From assembly GCF_019976975.1 (NCBI RefSeq), contig NZ_AP024630.1, forward strand, positions 4,340,001 to 4,404,000: a stretch of DNA of 64,000 nt, written 5' to 3'. Below are positions 16,577 through 25,751 of the stretch, piece by piece. The DNA comes from Arthrobacter sp. NtRootA1 (GTDB lineage: Bacteria > Actinomycetota > Actinomycetes > Actinomycetales > Micrococcaceae). The position numbers were made by a program, and so were the translations under genes. Under the pieces are notes generated by a model. The model saw nothing but the letters and a program-made list of their open reading frames with translations, was not told where the DNA came from and did no database searches. Position 1 is the stretch's first letter, and each line of letters begins with the position of its first letter.

Positions 16577-17584
16577 TCATGATGACAAAAGTTTGCGGAG
16601 AAACTGGAGCTGCTTGATCCAGTGGTGTTCTTGGCCGCCCTCGTGGTTGTTGAAGCGGTATACCTCGATGTCCTTAGCGGGCGCACCTCCTGCAACACCG
16701 TAATTGTTGAAGCTTGCAAAGACCGTTGACGGCGGGCAAATATCGTCCATTTGCGCTGCCGAGAAGAGCGCAGGCACCGTGGCAGCCCGGCCGAGATGCA
16801 CGCCATCGAAGTAGTTCAGCACGGCAAGCATGGGCTCGTACTTTTCGCGGTGCCGCCCAAGGAAGCCGGCAATTTCGGGGTAGGGCCCGCGGGGCGCGAT
16901 GTCGATCGCACGGGGAAAGTCCTGCAGGAAGGGGACGTCGGGCAGCGCGGCGATCACGCCGTCGAGCCTTCCGCCGGCCAGCCCGGCAGCCGCCACCGTG
17001 ATGCCGCCACCCTGGCTGACGCCGGTCAGCACCACCTTGGAGGGGTCGACGGCGGGATGGCTCTGCGCCGCTTCTACCGCACGGAAGGCGTCCACGTAGA
17101 CCCGGCGGAAGTAGTAATCGTCCTGGTGCCCCGAACCGCGGGTCATGAGCCCGGCATAGTTGACTTCACCAGCTGATGGATGCGGATCCGGGGTGTCACC
17201 GGAGACGCCGCCGTAGCCCTGACCGCGGGTGTCCATGATGAAGTGGGCATATCCAGCCTGCGCCCACCGGGTGTTCTGGTTGGCCAGCCCGCGTCCGCCG
17301 GAGTAACCGATGTACTCCACGACGACAGGAATCTGCTGCCCTGCTTCCAGGTGTGAGGGAACGTGCAGCCAGCCCTTGATGCGATCTCCCCCGAAGCCGG
17401 AGAAGGTGACATCGAAGGTGTCGATCACGGCGAGATAGTTGTCGACGGGTTCGAAGACGGCGTCCAGCGGCAAGGCCCTGGCCTCGGCGATGGTGCGGTC
17501 CCAGAAGGCTTCGAAATCAGTAGGCGGAACTGCGCTGGAGGTGTAGTTACGGAGCTGCTCAAGGGGCAGGTCAAAGAGAGGCAT
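16577..17584 (-). CDS. Acetylxylan esterase / cephalosporin-C deacetylase family (AXE1)
   Basis: 335-residue CE7-type alpha/beta hydrolase that removes acetyl groups from oligosaccharides. Features: MPLFDLPLEQLRNY at the N-terminus, the RGQG oxyanion region at residue 120, nucleophile Ser190 in GVSQGGG, an Asp in AQMDDICPPST near 273 and His in NNHEGGQEHH near 305. No signal peptide, so it acts on imported oligosaccharides. It is the last gene of the yes-like operon and probably deacetylates pectin or rhamnogalacturonan fragments. Confidence 0.9.
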   Translation of the reverse strand: MPLFDLPLEQLRNYTSSAVPPTDFEAFWDRTIAEARALPLDAVFEPVDNYLAVIDTFDVTFSGFGGDRIKGWLHVPSHLEAGQQIPVVVEYIGYSGGRGLANQNTRWAQAGYAHFIMDTRGQGYGGVSGDTPDPHPSAGEVNYAGLMTRGSGHQDDYYFRRVYVDAFRAVEAAQSHPAVDPSKVVLTGVSQGGGITVAAAGLAGGRLDGVIAALPDVPFLQDFPRAIDIAPRGPYPEIAGFLGRHREKYEPMLAVLNYFDGVHLGRAATVPALFSAAQMDDICPPSTVFASFNNYGVAGGAPAKDIEVYRFNNHEGGQEHHWIKQLQFLRKLLSS

Positions 17585-17634
17585 GAGGACATCCTACGTC
17601 ATAGGGTTGTGTCGCCGGTCACCAGGACGGGGAA

Positions 17635-18312
17635 CTACAAGGGAGTAATGGACAGGTTTCGGTAAGCCGCCCGTAGAGGGGCCATTTGGCGGATTCCGAA
17701 GTAGCCGCCAGCCAAGGGTTCCTGGCCCGCGTCCAACCAATCGAATAGGGGCAATCCATTGATCGAGAAGGCAACACGGCGGCCATCTTTGATGACTTCC
17801 ATCCTGTAAAAGCCGTCAGCGTCATCGGCTGGAGGAAGCGGGTCCGCTCCCTGCGCTACGAGTTCGAAGCCGGCACTTTTGCGCAGGTTGCACGTCCTGA
17901 AGGCCCGCTCCGTGGCGTATTTGTGGCGGAAGTAGGAGATGTGGAGGGCATTGATATCCCCTGAGTGGTACTGCGGGTAGTAACCGGTCCGCGGAGCCAG
18001 CGAAGTGGAGAACAGATCCTCGCCGTCGTGCCCCCGCGCGGAGAAGAACACCATGGCCAGGCCTGGTTCCTCAATCGGAAGGAACTCCCACCTGATCCGG
18101 ACATGGTCCGGGAGTTCCTCAGGGCACCAGAGGGTCCAGTGCGCGTGGTCTCCATGTTCCTCCGGGTCGAGGGTACCGGAAAGGAGAAGCGCGCTGGTTC
18201 CGTCGCCGCCCCAGGCCGGCCCGCCGTCGTCGTACGTTCCATACTGGACCGGCCCTTCGGCGACCCAACCAGCGATATCCGAAGGACCCCGCAAAGGGTT
18301 GGAGTAGATCAA
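17635..18312 (-). CDS. DUF1961 family protein (YesU-like)
   Basis: 225 residues with a concanavalin-like beta-sandwich pattern typical of DUF1961: VRIRWEFLPIEEPGLAMVFF, TGYYPQYHSGDINALHISYF and a late MEVIKDGRRVAFSINGLPLF. The family includes YesU from the B. subtilis rhamnogalacturonan cluster; its biochemical role is not established. The ATG overlaps the stop of the acetylesterase gene by 4 bases, so the two are translationally coupled. Confidence 0.88.
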   Translation of the reverse strand: MIYSNPLRGPSDIAGWVAEGPVQYGTYDDGGPAWGGDGTSALLLSGTLDPEEHGDHAHWTLWCPEELPDHVRIRWEFLPIEEPGLAMVFFSARGHDGEDLFSTSLAPRTGYYPQYHSGDINALHISYFRHKYATERAFRTCNLRKSAGFELVAQGADPLPPADDADGFYRMEVIKDGRRVAFSINGLPLFDWLDAGQEPLAGGYFGIRQMAPLRAAYRNLSITPL

Positions 18313-18980
18313 GCGCCCACTCCAGCTTTGAGGGTAGCGGCCAGCCCGTAGCCGAGCGCTTCGAGCTGCTCCGCGACGTAAACCGCAATCCGGCGCGCAC
18401 CCGTCTCGTGGAAATGCGTGTTGTCCTCAAGGCCCCCGGCCCAATGCGCATGCTCGCCGGGAGCGAAGTGGAAGAACAACTCCTTGGACCCCTCCTCCCC
18501 CAGCTCCTCGTACAGCGCACGGGTCCATTGGTTGAGGTCGAAGACGTCCAACCCCAGCTCCACGCCAAGTTCACGCACGACGGCGGGATAGTCACCCAGC
18601 GTCTCCTGCAGCGTTCCATCGAGGAAGTTCCGGCGCTCCACCGACGTGCAAAGAATGGGAACACCACCCTTGGAACGGACATCGGCCACCATCCGCTTCA
18701 GGTTGTCGGTGTAGCCCGTTCGCGCGGCGAGGTGCTCCCGCTTCTGGTCGTTGTGCCCGAACTGGACCAGCACGAAGTCGCCCTTAACGGTCTGGTCCAG
18801 CAGCTGATGCCAAAGGCCTTCATCGCGGAACGACTCCGTGGTGGCACCACCCTTCGCGTAATTGTGGACGGCAGCCCACCAATAGGTTTCGGAGGCGAGG
18901 TGGGCTCCCCAACCACTCATCGGGTATTCGTAACTCGGGCAGGCTGCCACGGTGGAGTCGCCCGCGAGGAGTATTTTCAT
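18309..18980 (-). CDS. Rhamnogalacturonan acetylesterase (SGNH hydrolase)
   Basis: 223 residues. SGNH blocks are clear: GDST with Ser9, NYAKGGATT, GHND and the catalytic pair in DNTHFHETG. This is the RGAE/YesT pattern (CE12) that removes acetyl groups from rhamnogalacturonan I. There is no signal peptide, so it is intracellular, as for YesT. Start ATG at 18980 has AAAGGA five bases upstream. Flanked by the permease gene and a DUF1961 gene, the same order as in yes clusters. Confidence 0.93.
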   Translation of the reverse strand: MKILLAGDSTVAACPSYEYPMSGWGAHLASETYWWAAVHNYAKGGATTESFRDEGLWHQLLDQTVKGDFVLVQFGHNDQKREHLAARTGYTDNLKRMVADVRSKGGVPILCTSVERRNFLDGTLQETLGDYPAVVRELGVELGLDVFDLNQWTRALYEELGEEGSKELFFHFAPGEHAHWAGGLEDNTHFHETGARRIAVYVAEQLEALGYGLAATLKAGVGA

Positions 18981-19003
18981 GAGTTTCCTTTCATCAGGAG
19001 CTG

Positions 19004-19876
19004 CTACCCCTTAACCGAACCGATCAGCATTCCTTTGGCAAAGTGCTTCTGCAGGAAGGGGTAGAAGATGAGGATGGGCAAGGTTGCCACCACGATCACG
19101 GCGAACTTGATGCCTTGCTCGGGCGGGATGTATGACGGATCCACATTGCCGGTGCCAAGGAGATCCGATGCAGCGGTGACCTGACGCAGGTACATCTGAA
19201 GCGTCCACATGTTGTTGTCGCTGAGGTACAAAAGCGGGGACATGAAGTCGTTCCAAATACCCACAGCGTAGAAAAGCGCAAACGTGGCCAATACCGGCTT
19301 GGACAGCGGCAGCAGGATCCGCCAGAGGATTCCAATCTCCGTAGCTCCGTCCATCTTGGCTGATTCCTCGAGCTCGGCAGGGAGCTCCTGGAAGAAGTTC
19401 TTGATGATGATCAGGCTGAACGGGTTGATGGCCGCAGGCAGGATAAGAGCCCAGTAACTGTTCAGCAAGCCCAGGTCCTTGACCAGCAGGAACGTTGGAA
19501 TCATGCCGCCTGAGAAGACCATGGCAAAAACCACCAGGGACAGGATCAGTTTCCGGCCACGAAGTCCACGTTTCGCCAGCGGGTAGGCCATGGTGACCGT
19601 GAGGACCAGTTGCACCAGCGTCCCAACCAGCGTGACCAGCACGGTGGTGATCAGGGCTTTGGTAAAGGACGGCGTGGAGAAGATGTACTCATACGCCCCC
19701 AGCGTGAATTGCTCGGGCCAAACGAAGAACGCCCGCCGGGTAATTTCCGCTTCGTTGGCGAAGGATCCTGCCAGGACGTAGACGAAAGGCAACAGTGTGA
19801 TGATGCCGATCAGTGTCAGGAAGACGTAGTTGGCGGCATCGAAAATCCGACCGCCACGCGTGTTGTGAATCTTCAT
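19004..19876 (-). CDS. Carbohydrate ABC transporter permease (YesQ/LplC-like)
   Basis: 290-residue inner-membrane permease with six helices and the EAA loop (ELPAELEESAKMDGATEIGILWRILLPLS, residues about 180-208) that contacts the ATPase. The end LIFYPFLQKHFAKGMLIGSVKG is the usual MalG/LplC-type terminus. The start overlaps the upstream permease stop by one base (TAATG). Likely partner of the next permease and the binding protein for unsaturated rhamnogalacturonan oligosaccharides; no ATPase gene is nearby, so a shared MsmK-like ATPase is inferred. Confidence 0.92.
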   Translation of the reverse strand: MKIHNTRGGRIFDAANYVFLTLIGIITLLPFVYVLAGSFANEAEITRRAFFVWPEQFTLGAYEYIFSTPSFTKALITTVLVTLVGTLVQLVLTVTMAYPLAKRGLRGRKLILSLVVFAMVFSGGMIPTFLLVKDLGLLNSYWALILPAAINPFSLIIIKNFFQELPAELEESAKMDGATEIGILWRILLPLSKPVLATFALFYAVGIWNDFMSPLLYLSDNNMWTLQMYLRQVTAASDLLGTGNVDPSYIPPEQGIKFAVIVVATLPILIFYPFLQKHFAKGMLIGSVKG

Positions 19877-20850
19877 TAGAAAAGTCCGCTCTGGTTGAAC
19901 CGCTTGGACAGCCAGTTGGTGCCGAAGATCAGTACTATGCCCACCAAAGACTTGAAAAGCCCGACGGCGGTGCTGTAGCTGTAGGCGCCTTGGGTGATGC
20001 CTACGAAGTACACGTAAGTATCGAAGACGTCGGCCACGCTGCGGTTGAGTGCGTTGGTCATGAGGTAGATCTGCTCAAAGCCTGTGTTGAGCATCTGCCC
20101 GATGGCCAGGATGAGCATCACGATGATGGTGGACCGAATGCCGGGCAAGGTGATGTGCCAGACGCGCCGGAACCTGCCGGCGCCGTCGATAATTGCGGCC
20201 TCATACTGGTCCTGGTCCACGGTAGCCAGTGCGGCCAGGAAGATGATGGTTCCCCAACCGGTGTTCTTCCAGATCTCTTGAAGCACAATCAGCGGCCGGA
20301 ACCAGTTGGGATCGGACAGGATGTCCACATTGGTGCCAAACAACCCGTTGACGAACTGGAACAACGGTCCGATGTCCAAGGCGAAGAGGAGGAAGCTCAG
20401 CGACGCCACGATGGTCCAGGACAGGAAGTGTGGGATGTAGACGAGTGTCTGGACGGTTCGCTTCAGCACCGAAAGCCGGACCTCGTTGAGCAGCAATGCC
20501 AGGACGATGGTCAGCGGAAAGGCGATCCCCAGGTTCAGGAACGCCAGGATCAGTGTGTTCCCCAGCAACCGCGGAAAGTCCGGGTTGGCGAAGAAGTCGG
20601 TGAAGTTGGTTAGACCCACCCAAGGACTGCCGTTGACGCCCAGGAACGGAACGTAGTCCTTGAAGGCGATGGAAACACCGTACATGGGACCGTACCGGAA
20701 CACTGCGAAGTACGCCACGCCGGGCAGGAGCAGTAGATACAACCATTTGTAATGCGCGAAGTGGACTGCAAAGCTGCGTCGCCGCGCCGGGGCGGGCGGC
20801 GTGCTTGCCGCCCGCCCCGGGGCCTTGGCTTCGACGACCGGGGCGGTCAC
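19876..20850 (-). CDS. Carbohydrate ABC transporter permease (YesP/LplB-like)
   Basis: About 324 residues, six transmembrane helices and an EAA loop (QDQYEAAIIDGAGRFRRVWHITLPGI). The N-terminus is Ala/Pro-rich, the C-terminus ends LSKRFNQSGLF. GTG at 20850 forms a GTGA overlap with the binding-protein stop and has AGGA upstream, so I prefer it to the longer GTG at 20868. Part of the yes-like transporter. Confidence 0.9.
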   Translation of the reverse strand: MTAPVVEAKAPGRAASTPPAPARRRSFAVHFAHYKWLYLLLLPGVAYFAVFRYGPMYGVSIAFKDYVPFLGVNGSPWVGLTNFTDFFANPDFPRLLGNTLILAFLNLGIAFPLTIVLALLLNEVRLSVLKRTVQTLVYIPHFLSWTIVASLSFLLFALDIGPLFQFVNGLFGTNVDILSDPNWFRPLIVLQEIWKNTGWGTIIFLAALATVDQDQYEAAIIDGAGRFRRVWHITLPGIRSTIIVMLILAIGQMLNTGFEQIYLMTNALNRSVADVFDTYVYFVGITQGAYSYSTAVGLFKSLVGIVLIFGTNWLSKRFNQSGLF

Positions 20851-22376
20851 TTCTTGGTGTCCTGCCACAGCTTGTTTATCTCTTCTTTGACCTTGTCACC
20901 GCCGCTGGTGTTCCACAGCTTGATGGCATCCTTTAAGCCCTGCTCGTCCAGCTGGCCAGCCAGGTACTTGATGCGGGCGTCGGCCACGATGTTGTCCAGC
21001 TGCGCGCCCTTGGCCACATACGTGGGCGAAACGAAGGCTGCGGCCGGGTTGTACACGGCACTCTTGAGGTCGTTCGCCATCACTGCAACGCGATCGTCAA
21101 AGACCTTCTGCTCGTACTCGGACGCCTGCTTCACTGGGTAGAAGTTGTTCCCCGTGACGTTGGTTCCAAGTTGTGCGTAGCTCTTGATGTCGGTGTTGAC
21201 TACCTTGCCCTCCGGCGTTTCCGGCTTGATGGTGGCCGCCAGCCCCTCCTCAACCGTGAAGTTGACTCCCTCGATGCCGTTGTTCATCAGGACGGCAACT
21301 TCCTTGCTGTTGAGTTTGTCCAGGAATGTCAGGACGTTCTTCAGGTCGGCTTCGGTTTTGACGCTGGACTTGGGGATGGCAAGGAAGCCGGAGTAACCAT
21401 CGGTCGGGTGGGCGTGCAGCTCACCATCCGGGCCCTTCAGGCTGCCCACGAAGCCCACTTTGTTCTGGAAGTCGCTCGGGTTGGCCTGCTTGAAAAGGTT
21501 GATCAGCACGCTGACCCGGGAGTCGACGTCGACAATAATGCCGCCCTTGCCGTTGAAGAAGGGCTCATTCCATTTGGTGGGATCGAAGGTGGCGAAGTCG
21601 GGGTTGATGAGTTTCTCGTCCACCATCTTCTTGATGAAGCGATCAGCCTGCAGGAATTCCTCGGTTTCGAAGCTCGGCACCAGCTTGCCGTCCCGCTCGG
21701 TCCAGCGGTTTCCGGCGCCGAACCAGGTCTCGATCATGTCGTAGGGGCTGTTGGTGCCCAGTGCGCCCCATTTGGGAATCGTGATGCCGTAGGTATCGTT
21801 CTGGCCGTTGCCATCCGGATCCTGCTCGGTGAATGCCTTGGCCACCTTGTAGAGGTCTTCTGTGGTCTGCGGCGCTTTCAGGCCCAACTTGTCCAGCCAA
21901 TCCTGGCGGAACATCACGGCGGCGCGGATCGGATTACGAGCCCGGAAAACCCCGTAAACCTTGCCGTTGACGCTGGCGTTTTGCTGGACTTCGGGAAAGG
22001 TCGTCTTGAGGTTCGGGTAGTCCTTGAGTTTGTCGGTAAGGTCCCAGAACGCCCCGGCTTCGGCGTTCTTCACGAAGCCCGGCGACTTGCCCTGCACCAC
22101 CAGGACGTGCGGGATGTCGGAGGAAGCCAAGGTGATGTTCATCTTGTCCTCGTAGGAGGCGTTGGGCGCCCAGGAGATGTTGATGTCCTTGCCTGTGAGC
22201 TCTTCAAGCTTCTTCTGCACAGCGCCGTCCGGGGTTGGCGGCTGCGCTTCCAGGAAGGGCGCCATGATCTTGACGGATGAGAGGTCCGACGCCGGCGCTT
22301 CGCCACCGCAGGCGGTCAGGGCCAAGGCGGCAGAGACAACGACGGCGGCCGCCAGGGTTGGTTTTCTACGGATCAT
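20847..22376 (-). CDS. Extracellular solute-binding lipoprotein (YesO/LplA-like)
   Basis: 509-residue sugar-binding lipoprotein: basic N-terminus, hydrophobic stretch and lipobox LTAC with Cys23. The long form, with FRARNPIRAAVMFRQDWLDKLGL, YGITIPKWG and GEAxxG-like blocks, is that of LplA/YesO-type proteins that bind complex plant oligosaccharides. Its ribosome site overlaps the end of a small upstream ORF. Likely captures rhamnogalacturonan fragments given neighbouring genes. Confidence 0.9.
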   Translation of the reverse strand: MIRRKPTLAAAVVVSAALALTACGGEAPASDLSSVKIMAPFLEAQPPTPDGAVQKKLEELTGKDINISWAPNASYEDKMNITLASSDIPHVLVVQGKSPGFVKNAEAGAFWDLTDKLKDYPNLKTTFPEVQQNASVNGKVYGVFRARNPIRAAVMFRQDWLDKLGLKAPQTTEDLYKVAKAFTEQDPDGNGQNDTYGITIPKWGALGTNSPYDMIETWFGAGNRWTERDGKLVPSFETEEFLQADRFIKKMVDEKLINPDFATFDPTKWNEPFFNGKGGIIVDVDSRVSVLINLFKQANPSDFQNKVGFVGSLKGPDGELHAHPTDGYSGFLAIPKSSVKTEADLKNVLTFLDKLNSKEVAVLMNNGIEGVNFTVEEGLAATIKPETPEGKVVNTDIKSYAQLGTNVTGNNFYPVKQASEYEQKVFDDRVAVMANDLKSAVYNPAAAFVSPTYVAKGAQLDNIVADARIKYLAGQLDEQGLKDAIKLWNTSGGDKVKEEINKLWQDTKK

Positions 22377-22379
22377 TTC

Positions 22380-22622
22380 CTACTCCACTTCTTCGGGGTT
22401 GTTGTCGATTGACGATTCCGGGGCCACGCCGGGGAAGCGTTTCAGGCTCCACAGGTGACGGCCGTTCGCGTCTTGATACGTTTCATTAATGCTCACGCCA
22501 GGAGAATCTACGCCCAGCTCGGGGCCTCCTTGGACAAGTTCGGCATGCCCTTGGATATCAAGGGATCGATGGAGGACACGGCCCGCGCCTGCGGGCGGAC
22601 CTTGGCGACTGGCCTCAAACAA
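22380..22622 (-). CDS. Small unrecognised ORF between DUF624 and binding-protein genes
   Basis: 80 residues from TTG at 22620-22622, preceded by AAGGAG at 7 bases and overlapping the DUF624 stop by 8 bases; its own stop lies within the ribosome site of the binding-protein gene, four bases before that ATG. This tight nesting suggests it is translated. The sequence (ending SIDNNPEEVE, with NETYQDANGRHLWSLKRFPG) shows no signal, helix or known domain. It could be a genuine small protein or the fused remnant of a gene deleted in frame. Confidence 0.5.
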   Translation of the reverse strand: MFEASRQGPPAGAGRVLHRSLDIQGHAELVQGGPELGVDSPGVSINETYQDANGRHLWSLKRFPGVAPESSIDNNPEEVE

Positions 22623-23346
22623 GACTGGTCTCCTTGTCAGTGGAAGGGGCGGTCAGGGAGCTGGCTGCCGTGATGGTCGCTTGATCGCCAGAGACGAGGA
22701 CAACTGCTGCCGCAGGGTCCGTTTCCTTGGCAGCCATGGCGTCGTCATTGGCAGCAAAGAACCGGTCGCACAACCAGCCGGTGAGATAGAGCCAGGCACC
22801 AACACCGAAGAACGGCACCAGGCCGGGAAGTGAGCGGCAGGCGAATACGGCGGCCGCCGTTACGAACAGGAGTATGACGGTCCCCGCGAGGTGGCGCATG
22901 GCAAACCGGGACGACATCACAAAGTACTGGGGAAGCGTGAGTTCGTATCTGGCAAACATCGGAAAGAGGTAGCACAACGTTCCGGCCGCAAAGAGGACAG
23001 CCAGGAGGATCGCGGCCGATGCCACTTGCGAACCCAGATCCCAGCCAGCAGAAAAATAGCCCCAGTTCAGGGCCAAGGCCGCTGCAACTACCAAGACCGG
23101 AACGCCGAGGGCATTGCCCTTCGCAAAGTTCTTGAAGTACTCCTTGGCATAGCGACGCATCAAAGGCGTGGCGTTTCCCTGCACCTTCTCACGAACCAGG
23201 ATGTGGGCCGCTGCGGTACTCGGTCCTATACCCAGCACCACGCCACCCAGCAGTGTGAAGACGATCCAGAGCATATTCAGGCAGGCGATCCACAGGAGTG
23301 TGTCGAAGAACGTGTAGGCCCTAAAGCCAAATCCCCCAGAAGTCAT
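22615..23346 (-). CDS. DUF624 (YesL-like) membrane protein
   Basis: 243 residues with five predicted membrane segments. The signature LNMLWIVFTLLGGVVLGIGPSTAA and the following IVREK-type loop match DUF624/YesL, which accompany carbohydrate ABC transporters. The start is set at MTSGGFGFRAYTF (23346), which has GGGAG at five bases; a longer frame begins at GTG 23379. It heads the operon leading to the binding protein, permeases, esterases and DUF1961. Confidence 0.85.
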   Translation of the reverse strand: MTSGGFGFRAYTFFDTLLWIACLNMLWIVFTLLGGVVLGIGPSTAAAHILVREKVQGNATPLMRRYAKEYFKNFAKGNALGVPVLVVAAALALNWGYFSAGWDLGSQVASAAILLAVLFAAGTLCYLFPMFARYELTLPQYFVMSSRFAMRHLAGTVILLFVTAAAVFACRSLPGLVPFFGVGAWLYLTGWLCDRFFAANDDAMAAKETDPAAAVVLVSGDQATITAASSLTAPSTDKETSLV

Positions 23347-23700
23347 GGCGCTCCCTATCTCCATCGTTGCAGAACTCACCCAAATATCTGGCGCCGGCGA
23401 TCACCTTGCAATCTCGCCTCGGTCACCGATCCCAGCCAATCGGGACTTGACCGGGTGCGCCACATCACAAGTAAACGGTTTCACCGCAATCTAGACTGAC
23501 CGGCCGCGTCCGGTCAAGGTTTGATTTGAATCGTTACATTCAAGGAAGGATCGCGCTACACTTGCAGAACCAGCTATCGGAAAGCGCTTGCCGAGTGTAC
23601 CTTGCGGGAGATAGCCTGAAGCGCCGGGCCTCTTGAGAAACGCCTTATCGAGCACGCCTTGAGGTAGTCGCCAGCAGTTGCCAGCCAGCAGAGGAGAATC
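23347..23700. promoter_or_regulatory. Divergent promoter region with three LacI-type half palindromes
   Basis: 354 bases with no gene. It holds GTAAACGGTTTCAC (23471-23484), TTGAATCGTTACATTCAA (23526-23543; perfect 6-base arms) and GGAAAGCGCTTGCC (23579-23592). These have LacI-family operator shape. The last matches the reverse complement of a site at 31115-31128 in 13 of 14 positions. Confidence 0.55.
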
Positions 23701-25734
23701 ATGGAAACCACTTCCGCCGGGTCCGCCAAAAGTCCCGGCACCCTCAGGACTGCACCGGCAAGGATCGCCCTGGTAGGCGTTCATGGCTTCGGCGCCCATC
23801 ACCTCCAGAACCTGGAAAGGCTCAGTTCGGAGGGCGTGGTGGATCTCGTTGCAGTCGCAGACCCGAATCCCCCAGCCCCAGGCACGTTGCCGCCTTCCAC
23901 GGCCGTCCACTCCGATCTGGATGAGCTGCTTGGAGGAGGCCATCAGCCGGACGTGATCATTGTGGCAACTCCGATCCAGACACACGCCCCGTTGGCTCTT
24001 TCCGTGCTGGCTTCCTCCGCAGACCTTTATCTCGAAAAGCCTCCCGTCGCTTCCATGAGCGACTTCATCCGGCTCCAGGAGGCAGCCGCAACAGCTGGCC
24101 GGAGCGTGCAGATCGGGTTCCAAAGCCTGGGCTCCCATGCACTGATCGGGCTGGAAAAACTGGCCAGCGGGGAGGCTTCGGCAGAACTCCCCAGCATTGG
24201 GTCGCTCAAAGGCATTACGGCCACAGGGCGCTGGGTCCGGGACCGCGCATATTACAAACGCTCGAGGTGGGCCGGAAGGCGCAGCCTCGGCGGAGTTGAC
24301 GTAGTGGACGGCGTCGCCACCAATCCCTTGGCCCACGCGATAGCCACTGCCCTCCGGATAGCCGGAGCCCGGACTGCAAAAGACCTCGCCACCGTGGAGA
24401 CGGATCTCTACCGGGCCAACGACATCGAGGCAGACGATACCTCGGTGATTCGCATGCGGACAGTGGACGGGCTGCCCATCACGTGCGCCCTGACGCTGTG
24501 CGCCACAGAGTCCGTTGAACCCTACGTCACGCTTCATGGGACTGAAGGAACGGCCGTGTTCCACTACACCGAAGACCGGGTGACCGTCCGCACCGAAGCG
24601 GGCGAAATGGCGCACACGTTCGGACGTGAAGACCTCACCGAAAACCTGCTCCACCATTTGTCCCACGGCACTGCGCTGCTGAGTCCCTTGGATGAAAGCG
24701 GCGCTTTCATGCGCGTCCTTGAGGCCATCCGCACCGCTGAGGCACCGGCACTCATTCCTCCGCAATACGTGGAATGGGTAGGCGTAGGCGAACAAGCGCA
24801 TGCCGTGATTCATGGGATAGAAGAAATCCTGGAGCGGGCAGCCCGCGCTCATGCAACCTTCTCCGAGCTCGGGCTTCCCTGGGCGCGGAAGGACGCTACC
24901 GCTGAGCCCCTCTTCGGCGCACGTAGCGACTCTCCCTCTGCAGTCTTCCGCGCTGGCGACGCCTTGGAGCCAGAGCTTTCGCCGCGTCCCTATCTCCACC
25001 CTGTTACGACGCCATCAGGGATCGTAGTGACTGAACATATGCCTGTGGATCACGTATGGCATCTCGGTGCCGGGTTCGCCCTTCAGGATGTCAACGGAAA
25101 CAACTTCTGGGGTGGTCGAAGCTATCGGCGCGCCGCTGGCAAATACATGGATCTGCGGAACCACGGCCGCATCGAGGTCAGTGGCCTGCGCCGCGAAGAT
25201 GAAAAGACCACGCTTGACCTCCACTGGCTCGCGGCCGACGGCCCCCTCCTCCTCGAAGAGCAACGGAGCTACCAGCGAACGCTTCTGGACTCCAACACCT
25301 GGCGACTCGATATCCAGACGCAATTCACCGCCGTCGTGGATGTCTCACTGGGCAGTCCTGGTTCGCATGGTGCCGCGGGCAGTGGTTATGGCGGCTTCTT
25401 CTGGCGCCTCCCCACCAACGATTCCCCACGCGTCTTCTCCGCCGCTGCGGAAGGTGAGGCTGCTGTGCATGGTTCGGTTGCGCCGTGGCTTGCGTGGACT
25501 GGAGAGTTCGACGGCGGCCCGGCCACTTTGGTGTTTGCCGCACCTGCCGAAGCGGCGGACCCGTGGTTTGTTCGCTGCCGTGAGTACCCCGCCGTGGGTT
25601 CCGCCCTGGCGTGGGACACCGCAGTGGAACTTGCTGCCGGTACGTCACTCACGCGTACAAACACGGTCTGGATCAGTGACGGAACCCTGGGCGTGGAGGC
25701 TATTGAGGAGTTGGTTCGCCGAGATGGCGTTTGA
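23701..25734 (+). CDS. Gfo/Idh/MocA oxidoreductase fused to DUF6807 (PmoA-like)
   Basis: 677 residues. Residues 20-350 are an NAD(P)-binding Gfo/Idh/MocA domain: VGVHGFGAHHLQNLERL nucleotide motif, ATPIQTHAPLAL and YLEKPPVASM, which carries the family EKP lysine. Residues 420-660 match DUF6807 (methane oxygenase PmoA-like): RPYLHPVTTPSG, DHVWHLGAGFALQDVNG, NFWGG and GYGGFFWRLP. Ribosome site GAGGAGAATC precedes ATG. A paralogue with the same fusion is at 38448. Substrate unknown; the island suggests a sugar derived from pectin. Confidence 0.85.
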   Translation: METTSAGSAKSPGTLRTAPARIALVGVHGFGAHHLQNLERLSSEGVVDLVAVADPNPPAPGTLPPSTAVHSDLDELLGGGHQPDVIIVATPIQTHAPLALSVLASSADLYLEKPPVASMSDFIRLQEAAATAGRSVQIGFQSLGSHALIGLEKLASGEASAELPSIGSLKGITATGRWVRDRAYYKRSRWAGRRSLGGVDVVDGVATNPLAHAIATALRIAGARTAKDLATVETDLYRANDIEADDTSVIRMRTVDGLPITCALTLCATESVEPYVTLHGTEGTAVFHYTEDRVTVRTEAGEMAHTFGREDLTENLLHHLSHGTALLSPLDESGAFMRVLEAIRTAEAPALIPPQYVEWVGVGEQAHAVIHGIEEILERAARAHATFSELGLPWARKDATAEPLFGARSDSPSAVFRAGDALEPELSPRPYLHPVTTPSGIVVTEHMPVDHVWHLGAGFALQDVNGNNFWGGRSYRRAAGKYMDLRNHGRIEVSGLRREDEKTTLDLHWLAADGPLLLEEQRSYQRTLLDSNTWRLDIQTQFTAVVDVSLGSPGSHGAAGSGYGGFFWRLPTNDSPRVFSAAAEGEAAVHGSVAPWLAWTGEFDGGPATLVFAAPAEAADPWFVRCREYPAVGSALAWDTAVELAAGTSLTRTNTVWISDGTLGVEAIEELVRRDGV

Positions 25735-25751
25735 TGGCAATGTTTCCCGTC

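Noticed and set aside
23491..24999. 502-codon open frame antisense to the first Gfo-DUF6807 gene
   Set aside because: It mirrors a well-supported gene, has no domain and arises from GC-rich codon structure. The same holds for the 422-codon frame at 3490-4758 opposite ccsB.
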